Shown: in pieces, positions 1 to 5,275 of the stretch | Layout of the letters: every line of letters starts with the position of its first letter | Position numbering within the stretch: the first letter of the stretch is position 1 | From: Deltaproteobacteria bacterium | GTDB lineage: Bacteria > Desulfobacterota > Desulfobacteria > Desulfobacterales > BuS5 | DNA length: 6,637 bases | NCBI GenBank assembly: GCA_021157555.1 | Contig: JAGGWL010000243.1 | Coordinates: 1-6,637, forward strand | Direction: 5' to 3' | Made by a program: the position numbers and the translations under genes | The notes under the pieces: model-generated | The model's database searches: none | What the model was told of the DNA's origin: nothing | What the model saw: only the letters and a program-made list of their open reading frames with translations

Positions 1-4
1 AAAC

Positions 5-88
5 ACTGAGCTATAATAAAATTTGAAAACCTCTGAAACTCGCTGCGCTCAAACAGCCAGAGGTTTTCAAATTTCACCATAGCTCAGT
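5..88. repeat. Long two-tier palindrome (hairpin/cruciform element)
   Basis: An outer 10-bp arm (5-14, actgagctat) is perfectly complementary to 79-88. An inner 17-bp arm (19-35) is perfectly complementary to 58-74. The two tiers are separated by a 4-nt internal loop on each side (15-18 and 75-78). The 22-nt loop at 36-57 contains the GC-rich core ctcgctgcgctc in otherwise AT-rich DNA. The structure has no clean T-tract on either side, so it does not look like a simple intrinsic terminator. It resembles dispersed palindromic repeats or miniature mobile elements, but no transposase or target duplication is visible here and the family is not identified. Confidence 0.8.
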
Positions 89-278
89 CCTGACATCTAA
101 TGGTCGGCGTTATAACCAAGCCCAAAACTTGACAGGCTTTGCTTTTTCATAATTGAATAATGCATTTGCCGCATTTGTATTATTATGGTAAGAAATAAGG
201 ATAAAATAATCTTTTTATATTTTGGCCTAATATCATAAATAATTATATGTTTAAAGGTATATTAAATAATTATATATC
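89..278 (+). other. AT-rich non-coding leader of the PilZ gene
   Basis: No open reading frame of note lies here. A perfect TTGACA hexamer sits at 129-134, but no convincing -10 hexamer follows at 16-18 bp, so no promoter is called. A short direct repeat gcatttg occurs at 162-168 and 171-177. GTTATAAC at 109-116 is a perfect 8-bp palindrome. The only Shine-Dalgarno-like string before the PilZ start, aaagg at 253-257, is 21 nt from the ATG and too distant to be normal. Confidence 0.5.
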
Positions 279-596
279 ATGGATAATAGAAAATACCAAC
301 GCAAAGACAGGCAATTACAATTTGAGATAAAGCTTGATATTGCAGGATTTGATTTAATAGGTGAAACAAAAAATATTAGCTATCATGGTCTTCTTTATCA
401 GGCCGTTAAACCAATTCCTGAGATGACCACTCTTAAAATATTATTAAAATTACCTGATGATTATGTTGAATGTGAAGGGACAGTTGTGAGGGTGGAAAAA
501 AGTGCTCATGAAGAGAGTATATATAATACAGCTATTTTTTTTCATAATATCTCTGAAGCAGCAAAGCAAAAAATAATGGATTATCTCGAAACATAG
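279..596 (+). CDS. Small PilZ-domain protein (probable cyclic-di-GMP receptor)
   Basis: This 105-residue protein is essentially one PilZ domain. The N-terminal RxxxR motif is R4-K5-Y6-Q7-R8, and the second motif (D/N)xSxxG is N32-I-S34-Y-H-G37. In the family these two motifs wrap around bound cyclic-di-GMP, so ligand binding is likely. The remainder is predicted beta-barrel followed by a short C-terminal helix (about residues 91-104). No output domain, signal peptide or membrane segment is seen, so it would be a cytosolic adaptor acting on an unknown partner such as motility or exopolysaccharide machinery. The start fits the usual PilZ N-terminus, but its leader lacks a well-placed Shine-Dalgarno sequence. 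It is the only plus-strand gene and converges on rtcB. Composition is more AT-rich than rtcB and pncB. Confidence 0.88.
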   Translation: MDNRKYQRKDRQLQFEIKLDIAGFDLIGETKNISYHGLLYQAVKPIPEMTTLKILLKLPDDYVECEGTVVRVEKSAHEESIYNTAIFFHNISEAAKQKIMDYLET

Positions 597-599
597 CAT

Positions 600-1772
600 C
601 TACCCCTTAATCACCGCCAAAGGGCGCAATTCAACCAGTACTTCCACTAGATCAAGTTGATTATCTATGACTTTATCTATATTTTTATATGCTCCGGACG
701 CTTCATCAAGATCCCGTTTACTTCTAATGGAGTGGAGAATGCCCTGATCTTCCAGTAATTTTTGCTCATGCTCCAGATCCAGTTGGCTTTGGGCCTGTTT
801 ACGTCCCATTTTACGACCCGCCCCATGGGAACAGGACTGAAAACTCTCACGTTCTCCCTTACCACGGACTATATAACTTGAACTGCCCTGGGAACCAGGA
901 ATAATACCGATCTCTCCCTTGTGGGCACTTGTGGCTCCTTTGCGATGGACAATGACATTTTTATGGAAATGGGTTTCCAGAGCCGCATAGTTATGGGCTA
1001 TATTTATCATCGGCTCAAATGTAACCGACTGCACTACCGCTATCATGGCATCTTTTACCCGCTCCATCATCAGTTTACGGTTGGCATAGGCGAAAGCAAC
1101 ACAGTACTCCATTTCCTGGAGGTAGTTTATACCACTTGCGTCATAAGTCGGCAGAAAAGCAAGCTGCCATTTATCCGGAATTTTTGATCCCCATTTGTGG
1201 TTCAAATCAACAGCCATCCGGTTGTAATATTTGGCTACCTGAAAGCCTATATTCCGGCTGCCGGAATGAATCATAAGCCAGATATAACCGTCGTTCCCTT
1301 TCTGAATTTCGATAAAATGATTGCCGCCTCCAAGGGTACCAAGCTGAGTTCTGGCATTACTATATTCCCTGGAGACAATGGGAAGATCTTCGATTCGCCC
1401 GGCTTCTCTTTTTGGCATTAAGGAATTATGCTGTTTTTTTTTGTGATGTTTAAAACCAAGGGGAATGGTCTTTCTGATGCTGCCAAGCATGACTTTGAGC
1501 TTTTCCGTTGAGATTGAAGTTAGCGAGGTTTTTACAGCACACATCCCACAGCCTATATCAACTCCCACTGCATTTGGTATCACCATCTCTTCGGAGGCCA
1601 TTACCCCGCCTATGGGCATCCCGTAACCAAGATGGGCGTCAGGCATCACTGCCACATGCTTGAAGATAAAAGGCAGGTTGGCAAGATTTTTGGCCTGAGC
1701 CAGGGTGCCTTCCTCAATATCGTCAAGCCAGAGCTTTATCGGATGTTTTTCGCTGGTGATTACCTGTTTCAT
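600..1772 (-). CDS. rtcB: RtcB-family RNA-splicing/repair ligase
   Basis: This 390-residue protein is close in length to E. coli RtcB. RtcB joins RNA 2',3'-cyclic phosphate or 3'-phosphate ends to 5'-OH ends, using GTP and Mn2+. The active site is complete: MPDAH at 43-47, the metal ligands D72 and C75 in VDIGCGM, GGGNHF with N151 and H152, HSGSRNIG with H169, and H260 in AHN. The SCSHGAGR motif carries H316, the expected guanylated histidine. It is the last gene of a pncA-pncB-rtcB operon. Its ATG overlaps the pncB stop as ATGA, so translation is probably coupled; the nearest GAGG is about 14 nt upstream. No archease (its activator in archaea) or rtcA is adjacent. The stop lies 3 nt from the convergent PilZ gene. 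Identity as RtcB is firm; the physiological RNA substrate is unknown. Confidence 0.95.
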   Translation of the reverse strand: MKQVITSEKHPIKLWLDDIEEGTLAQAKNLANLPFIFKHVAVMPDAHLGYGMPIGGVMASEEMVIPNAVGVDIGCGMCAVKTSLTSISTEKLKVMLGSIRKTIPLGFKHHKKKQHNSLMPKREAGRIEDLPIVSREYSNARTQLGTLGGGNHFIEIQKGNDGYIWLMIHSGSRNIGFQVAKYYNRMAVDLNHKWGSKIPDKWQLAFLPTYDASGINYLQEMEYCVAFAYANRKLMMERVKDAMIAVVQSVTFEPMINIAHNYAALETHFHKNVIVHRKGATSAHKGEIGIIPGSQGSSSYIVRGKGERESFQSCSHGAGRKMGRKQAQSQLDLEHEQKLLEDQGILHSIRSKRDLDEASGAYKNIDKVIDNQLDLVEVLVELRPLAVIKG

Positions 1773-1778
1773 GGTATA
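1764..1778 (-). repeat. Copy 1 of the 15-bp coupled junction repeat (pncB/rtcB)
   Basis: The plus-strand sequence ctgtttcatggtata holds the end of pncB (Ile-Pro-stop) and the start of rtcB (Met-Lys-Gln) in an ATGA overlap. The same 15 bases occur at 3104-3118 at the pncA/pncB junction, in the same orientation and reading-frame relation. Confidence 0.95.
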
Positions 1779-3112
1779 GCATTATTCCTCAAATCCACTT
1801 TTTGCGCAAGTTCGGTAAGGTGCCTGGATATTTCAACCGGATACTTCTCACTCTTATTTAATTGTATCAAATAATCCGGCAGACCGGCAAGCTGAGAAAG
1901 GGCATACTTTCTGGATTTTTTTATGCCAGGCTGCCTGGCAATTCGCTTGCCCTTCTTCATCACATGCTTTACCAGGGATGTTCCGATTAATTTGTCACTC
2001 TCCAGAGTGACTATATCACCACACATTCTGCCTTGAGGATCAAAGCTGCGAAATACCTGTTTACGCCCCGGCCAGGTAGCCTTGCCCTCCGAGAGCTTAC
2101 GGCGGGCAATTCCGGCATATTCCACCAATTTGTAAGCGCAATCAAGATAAGGAGCGTCTGCGGAGGTGGTCATTTTGGTACCTACTCCAAAACCGTCAAT
2201 AGGGGCATCAGCTTGACTAAATTCGGCCAGTTTGTATTCATCAAGGTTGCCGCTGGCGAGGATACGTACATCTGGAAGACCACCCTGGTCGAGTATTCGG
2301 CGTACCTTTTTTGAATGAAGGGTCATGTCCCCGCTGTCCAGACGGATTCCTTTGATGGTGATACCCTTTTCTGCCAAACGCGGGGCAAGGTTCACTACCT
2401 TGTTCGCCCCCTTTTCGGTATCATAAGTATCAATGAGCAAAACAACATTATCCGGCTGGCTTTCAGCAAAATGCTCAAAAGCCAGGGTTTCAGAATCATG
2501 GGCCAGGATAAAGGAATGGGCAATGGTGCCGAAAAGCGGAATGCCGTACATTTTACCGGCAAGCACTGTGGAGGTGCCGCTAAATCCTGCAAGGTAACTG
2601 GCCCTGGCTGCAAAAAGTCCGGCCTCTGCACCGTGGGCCCGGCGCAATCCAAAGTCAATCAGGAGTTTTCCCGGAGCGGAAAGAGTTATTCTTGCTGCTT
2701 TTGAGGCAATCATGGTCTGAAACTGCAAAATATTAATAATCCGTGTTTCTATTAATTGAGCTTGGGAAATGGGAGCGGTTATGCGGATGATCGGCTCATC
2801 AGGAAGAAAAATGGTTCCCTCGGCCATGGCATGCACATCACCGGTGAAACGAAAGTCGGCAAGGTAACGTAAAAAGTCAGGGTGGAATCGGCCATCATCA
2901 GCCAGATAGTCAAGGTCGTTTTGAGTAAAAGCAAGGGTTTCCAGATATTCGATAACCTGGGCAAGGCCGGCTGCCATAAAAAAATTTCTTTTTTCCGGCA
3001 GTTTGCGGATAAAAAACTCAAATACTGCAATATCATCTATTGAATGCTCGACATACCCTTGCAGCATGGTCAGTTGGTAAAAATCCGTCAGTATTGAAGA
3101 AATCTGTTTCAT
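1769..3112 (-). CDS. pncB: Nicotinate phosphoribosyltransferase
   Basis: This 447-residue enzyme makes nicotinate mononucleotide from nicotinate and PRPP, the committed step of the Preiss-Handler NAD salvage route. Family motifs in order are TDFYQLTM near the N-terminus (9-16), FEFFIRKLPEKRNF (31-44), FGLRRAHG (154-161), GTIAHSF (195-201) with H199 at the position usually phosphorylated during the ATP-assisted cycle, LIDTYDT (226-232), RLDSGD (257-262), ASGNLDE (286-292) and GFGVGT (307-312), a phosphate-binding loop. The length and motif set fit the bacterial NAPRTase type close to human NAPRT rather than nicotinamide phosphoribosyltransferase. It is the middle gene of the operon, with an ATGA overlap at each end. 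A weak GAG 8 nt upstream can serve as ribosome binding site. It uses the product of PncA directly. Confidence 0.96.
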   Translation of the reverse strand: MKQISSILTDFYQLTMLQGYVEHSIDDIAVFEFFIRKLPEKRNFFMAAGLAQVIEYLETLAFTQNDLDYLADDGRFHPDFLRYLADFRFTGDVHAMAEGTIFLPDEPIIRITAPISQAQLIETRIINILQFQTMIASKAARITLSAPGKLLIDFGLRRAHGAEAGLFAARASYLAGFSGTSTVLAGKMYGIPLFGTIAHSFILAHDSETLAFEHFAESQPDNVVLLIDTYDTEKGANKVVNLAPRLAEKGITIKGIRLDSGDMTLHSKKVRRILDQGGLPDVRILASGNLDEYKLAEFSQADAPIDGFGVGTKMTTSADAPYLDCAYKLVEYAGIARRKLSEGKATWPGRKQVFRSFDPQGRMCGDIVTLESDKLIGTSLVKHVMKKGKRIARQPGIKKSRKYALSQLAGLPDYLIQLNKSEKYPVEISRHLTELAQKVDLRNNAIP

Positions 3113-3118
3113 GGTATA
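3104..3118 (-). repeat. Copy 2 of the 15-bp coupled junction repeat (pncA/pncB)
   Basis: This is identical to 1764-1778 (ctgtttcatggtata on the plus strand). It encodes the pncA C-terminus (Ile-Pro-stop) overlapping the pncB start (Met-Lys-Gln). The two copies are 1340 bp apart, exactly the pncB length minus the 4-bp overlap, so they flank one complete gene. Confidence 0.95.
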
Positions 3119-3705
3119 ATCTCACTTATGTGTAGTGCAACAGCTCCTGCAGAAAGCATGGCCTCTATTGCCTTGTTTCCATCACCGGCTGAAATATTTA
3201 CTGCAGAAATAGCATCAGAAAGAAGTATAACCGAAAAACCATATTTAAGCGCATCTTGTACCGTATAAAGCACGCAATAGTCTGTAGCCAGGCCGCCAAT
3301 AAAGAGACGCTCGACATTGTATTGCCTTAATAGGTTGGCCAGATTTGTGTCCTCAAAAGCAGAATAAACATCTTTTTCCTCATGAGTTGCCTTGGAAATA
3401 ACAAAAAACTGTTGCGGAAGATTAAGCAGGGATGAAAATTCGGCACCATCTGTACCGGCAACGCAGTGTACAGGCCAATCTCCTCCACTGTTAAAAAAAG
3501 AACAATGGTGAACAGGATGCCAGTCACGGCTGACAAAGACAGGCAAAGATAATGAAGTGAACAAATCTATATACCTGTTAAGAACAGGAATAATGGCTTC
3601 AGCTCCAGCAACAGCAAGGGAGCCACCCGGTAAAAAATCATTCTGTACATCAACAATCAACAGGGCATCATGCTGATGCAGTTTTATGTGTGCAGGCTGA
3701 GTCAT
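3109..3705 (-). CDS. pncA: Nicotinamidase (isochorismatase-fold)
   Basis: This 198-residue cytosolic enzyme hydrolyses nicotinamide to nicotinate and ammonia. The cysteine-hydrolase triad is visible: D19 in IVDVQNDF, K105 in ISKATH, and C144 in GLATDYC. Metal-site residues are D61 and H63 in RDWHP and H80 in WPVHCVAGT. The WP-HC-GT-GAEF signature separates nicotinamidases from generic isochorismatases. The family has other amidases (pyrazinamidase is the same enzyme), but the neighbouring pncB makes the role clear. It is the first gene of the operon, preceded by GGAG at a 7-nt spacing and a strong promoter about 50 nt upstream. Its stop overlaps the pncB start as ATGA. Confidence 0.95.
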   Translation of the reverse strand: MTQPAHIKLHQHDALLIVDVQNDFLPGGSLAVAGAEAIIPVLNRYIDLFTSLSLPVFVSRDWHPVHHCSFFNSGGDWPVHCVAGTDGAEFSSLLNLPQQFFVISKATHEEKDVYSAFEDTNLANLLRQYNVERLFIGGLATDYCVLYTVQDALKYGFSVILLSDAISAVNISAGDGNKAIEAMLSAGAVALHISEIIP

Positions 3706-3712
3706 TTATATA

Positions 3713-3716
3713 CTCC
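3713..3716 (-). promoter_or_regulatory. Ribosome binding site of pncA
   Basis: GGAG on the minus strand lies 7 nt before the pncA ATG and supports that start codon. It is the only strong, well-placed Shine-Dalgarno site in the three-gene operon; pncB and rtcB start inside overlaps. Confidence 0.75.
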
Positions 3717-3721
3717 ATTAT

Positions 3722-3739
3722 AGCCATTCAACAGCCATT
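3722..3739 (-). repeat. Direct repeat AATGGCT x2 in the pncA leader
   Basis: On the minus strand AATGGCT occurs at 3739-3733 and again at 3728-3722, an 11-bp period close to one helical turn. The pair lies between the predicted transcription start and the ribosome binding site, so it could be a regulator site or an RNA element. It may also be chance. Confidence 0.4.
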
Positions 3740-3751
3740 TACATAAAAAAT

Positions 3752-3780
3752 ATTTTATTAATCTTATACCGTAGTGTCAA
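3752..3780 (-). promoter_or_regulatory. Sigma70-type promoter of the pncA-pncB-rtcB operon
   Basis: The minus strand has TTGACA (3780-3775, consensus -35), a 17-bp spacer and TAAAAT (3757-3752, one mismatch to the -10 consensus). The predicted transcription start is near 3745, giving a leader of about 40 nt. Both box quality and spacing are good, and the promoter sits in the 94-bp gap between marC and pncA. It therefore probably drives the NAD salvage/RNA ligase operon independently of marC. Confidence 0.75.
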
Positions 3781-3784
3781 GATT
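3760..3784. promoter_or_regulatory. Inverted repeat overlapping the pncA promoter (candidate operator)
   Basis: aatctt (3760-3765) and aagatt (3779-3784) form a 25-bp dyad that spans the -35 box and most of the spacer. One further G-T pair extends it inward. The position is typical of a repressor site. NAD genes are controlled by regulators such as NrtR, NiaR or NadR in other bacteria, but the half-site is not assigned to any of them here. Confidence 0.4.
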
Positions 3785-3799
3785 ATTTAGTGTCTGTTC

Positions 3800-4396
3800 C
3801 TAAACTTTATTATTATCAAAAAATAGACGAAGCCCCTGCAGCAGCATTTCCACGGAAACTGTTGTCAGAACAAGTCCCATTAGTCTTTCTATTGCGTTCA
3901 GCCCTTTGTCCCCAAAGATGCGATCAAGTTTTGAGGAGAGAAGCAGAATGATTGCGCTGCTTACCCACGCCAGGAATAGAGATAACGCCCATTCAGGCCA
4001 GCGGGCTGGTTCTTGCCCTACGATGAGAAGAATAGTCGCCACGGCGGAGGGTCCGGCTATGGCAGGAATTGCCAGTGGCACAATAAAGGGTTCTCCATCG
4101 GGGGTGCCCTGCAACAACTCCTCTGTTTGTCCAAAGATCATCTTGATTGCGATCAAGAACAGAATAATTCCGCCTGCAATACGCAGTGAAGACTCGGAGA
4201 CCTGTAAAATTTTCAACAAATGAGGGCCTGTAAACAGAAACACAAAAAGAACGAGCAAAGCGATCAGGAGTTCTCTTGCGATCACTCTCTGTCGTTTCTC
4301 CGGCGGCACTTCTTTAAGAACACACAGAAATAAAGGCATGTTCCCGAAAGGGTCCATTACCAGGAAGAGAAGAATACTTGCAGAAAGAAAAGACAT
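3800..4396 (-). CDS. MarC/YhgN-family integral membrane protein
   Basis: This 198-residue inner-membrane protein has about six hydrophobic segments, near residues 4-27, 42-61, 71-89, 104-127, 136-155 and 166-190. Family hallmarks are MDPFGNMPLF (14-23) in the first segment and IPAIAGPSA (110-118) in the fourth, with the second-repeat ERLMG motif at 170-174. MarC was once linked to multiple antibiotic resistance, but that role was not upheld and the function of the family is unknown. The length is normal. Upstream there is AGGA 4 nt from the ATG and AAGGAG 12 nt from it, so the ribosome binding site is ambiguous. It is separated from pncA by 94 bp with a promoter in the gap, so it is probably a separate transcription unit. 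No clear intrinsic terminator follows its TAG stop. Confidence 0.9.
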   Translation of the reverse strand: MSFLSASILLFLVMDPFGNMPLFLCVLKEVPPEKRQRVIARELLIALLVLFVFLFTGPHLLKILQVSESSLRIAGGIILFLIAIKMIFGQTEELLQGTPDGEPFIVPLAIPAIAGPSAVATILLIVGQEPARWPEWALSLFLAWVSSAIILLLSSKLDRIFGDKGLNAIERLMGLVLTTVSVEMLLQGLRLFFDNNKV

Positions 4397-4441
4397 GACT
4401 TCCTGTTACTCCTTTAAACGCCAATAAATTTATCTCTATAT

Positions 4442-4450
4442 ATTATATCA
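4442..4450 (-). promoter_or_regulatory. Extended -10 promoter of marC
   Basis: The minus strand reads TGATATAAT (4450-4442): a perfect TATAAT with the TGn extension. No recognisable -35 hexamer lies 16-18 bp upstream. Initiation near 4435 would give a leader of about 39 nt. Confidence 0.5.
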
Positions 4451-4452
4451 CT

Positions 4453-4475
4453 TATGAGCATTTTTACGGCTCATA
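4453..4475. promoter_or_regulatory. Dyad in the -35 region of marC (candidate operator)
   Basis: tatgagc (4453-4459) is perfectly complementary to gctcata (4469-4475) across a 9-nt centre. Relative to the predicted marC start it covers about -18 to -40, where a -35 box is absent. This could be the site of an activator or repressor. Confidence 0.45.
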
Positions 4476-4599
4476 GAAATATATTTTATTTTTTTGTTAA
4501 TATTAATGATGAACACACCTTAAAAAAGCATAGAATATGTCCTTAACATTGGGTCCACATTAGTTTTTACTATAATAAAAGCGAATGCCATTGGTGGTG

Positions 4600-4637
4600 T
4601 GGGAGGGCTCCTCAGTGATGGAGAGTTCTATCCCGAT
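4600..4637. other. Compact G-rich inverted repeat downstream of the toxin gene
   Basis: ggga (4601-4604) can pair with tccc (4631-4634), and inside it ctcc (4608-4611) can pair with ggag (4620-4623) around an 8-nt loop. It straddles the stop codon of the toxin gene. Neither strand shows a T-run after it, so it is not a convincing terminator. The G-rich stretch from about 4590 contrasts with its AT-rich surroundings and may be a remnant of another element. Confidence 0.3.
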
Positions 4638-4981
4638 ATGTGCGAGATCCATCTTGCAAGATTTTGTCTCACTCTACTGAGCCGATTTTGAGATATTTGT
4701 CCTAACTTTCCTAAAAGTATGTTTTTCTCAACAACGGCAAGTCTGCTGGCACGGATTACACTTGGCAATTTTAAGCCGGACCGTATAAAATCTGAATCCT
4801 TTGTAGTGATGACCTCATCTAATTCCAGTATCTTTTGATGAAGTTGGGAGGATATCATACAAATGAGCCAATCATCATATCTGCCAGGTATTTTACGCAA
4901 TACAAGCGCAGGACGAAGCTTTCCTGCTTGCTGATCAGTTTGGGGAAATTTAAAAAGCGTAATTTGTCCTTCAGAAATCAT
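4628..4981 (-). CDS. MazF/PemK-like toxin of a type II toxin-antitoxin pair
   Basis: This 117-residue protein has the MazF/PemK order. An N-terminal strand (GQITLFKFP, 5-13) leads to a basic G-K-L-R-P-A-L-V-L motif (20-28), where R23 fits the catalytic arginine. A second core strand, LICMISSQ (39-46), carries S44 and S45 near the conserved Thr/Ser position. The family cleaves RNA at short motifs, leaving 2',3'-cyclic phosphate and 5'-OH ends. The loop after the first strand is short and the overall match is divergent, so RNase activity is likely rather than certain. Its ATG overlaps the antitoxin stop as ATGA, with AGGA 9 nt upstream. This is the usual antitoxin-first order with translational coupling. 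Confidence 0.82.
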   Translation of the reverse strand: MISEGQITLFKFPQTDQQAGKLRPALVLRKIPGRYDDWLICMISSQLHQKILELDEVITTKDSDFIRSGLKLPSVIRASRLAVVEKNILLGKLGQISQNRLSRVRQNLARWISHISG

Positions 4982-5190
4982 GAAAAAGATTCCTTGAGAT
5001 CATTCAGTGAGTAATGTGATTGCTCATTTTCCATACCACGCATTGCTGATGAAAGCGATAAAGTTGACCACTCAATATTATCTTGCCTTTCTGTTTTTAA
5101 TCTTAATTTTTCGATAAAATCCAAAACTTCTATTTGTTTTAATTCCGGCAATTCTTTTACATTTTTAATAATTTTATTTGCCAAATTCAC
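4978..5190 (-). CDS. DUF2281-type antitoxin of the MazF/PemK pair
   Basis: This 70-residue protein begins with GTG, not ATG. The start is supported by GAGGAG 8 nt upstream. The N-terminal half (about residues 1-34) is an amphipathic helical region with the ELPELKQIEVLDFIEKL pattern seen in DUF2281 antitoxins. The C-terminal half has S-SAMRGMENE and a terminal DLKESF tail, which in such antitoxins is disordered and clamps the toxin. It should neutralise the overlapping toxin and possibly regulate its own promoter, but no AbrB or ribbon-helix-helix DNA-binding motif is obvious. Located 85 bp downstream of the MBL gene, it could also receive read-through from the STAS-MBL operon. Confidence 0.78.
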   Translation of the reverse strand: MNLANKIIKNVKELPELKQIEVLDFIEKLRLKTERQDNIEWSTLSLSSAMRGMENEQSHYSLNDLKESFS

Positions 5191-5198
5191 AATCTTTT

Positions 5199-5204
5199 CT
5201 CCTC
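5199..5204 (-). promoter_or_regulatory. Ribosome binding site deciding the GTG start of the antitoxin
   Basis: GAGGAG on the minus strand lies 8 nt before the GTG at 5190-5188. No in-frame ATG is equally well placed, so this site fixes the start. No clear -35/-10 pair is seen in the 85-bp gap upstream. Confidence 0.75.
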
Positions 5205-5240
5205 GTTAAAATGGGATAGAGTTAATCATTTCCACGTCCC

Positions 5241-5271
5241 TAAAGTCTGGCGCAAAGCGGAAGGAGGCTTA
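5241..5271. repeat. Small imperfect hairpin between the MBL gene and the antitoxin
   Basis: taaagtct (5241-5248) pairs with aggctta (5265-5271) with one bulged A and one G-T pair. The loop contains cgc-aaa-gcg (5251-5259). It begins just after the MBL stop codon on the minus strand. There is no T-tract, so any termination would not be of the classical intrinsic kind. It may be a dispersed repeat or an attenuator that sets toxin-antitoxin read-through. Confidence 0.35.
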
Positions 5272-5275
5272 AAAC

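Noticed and set aside
89..120. Possible integron attC-like site or end of a mobile element around gtcggcgttataacc.
   Set aside because: No matching R'/R'' box pair or flanking cassette structure can be made out. GTTATAAC does not fit the GTTRRRY core.
129..161. Possible promoter for the PilZ gene based on a perfect TTGACA at 129-134.
   Set aside because: The nearest -10-like strings are at spacings of about 13 (cataat, 148-153) and 20 (gaataa, 155-160), both outside the normal range. A sigma54 reading of the same region also fails at the GG position.
677..1421. Open frames inside rtcB on both strands (677-865 minus; 921-1187 and 1197-1421 plus).
   Set aside because: They overlap a gene with a complete set of catalytic motifs, show no recognisable domain and have no ribosome binding sites.
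2033..2704. Plus-strand open frames opposite pncB (2033-2314 and 2315-2704).
   Set aside because: They are antisense shadows of a well-conserved enzyme; composition and sequence show no protein family features.
3779..3805. Intrinsic terminator for marC.
   Set aside because: The only dyads (aatctt/aagatt; tttag/ctaaa) are weak and not followed directly by a T-run on the minus strand. The first is better explained as a promoter-overlapping site.
3906..4223. Plus-strand 105-residue frame opposite marC.
   Set aside because: It is an antisense shadow of the transmembrane gene. No family, no leader signals.
4628..5190. Whole region as a named anti-phage defence island.
   Set aside because: Only one toxin-antitoxin pair is present. 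No restriction, CRISPR, retron, CBASS or NADase effector gene is seen in the window.
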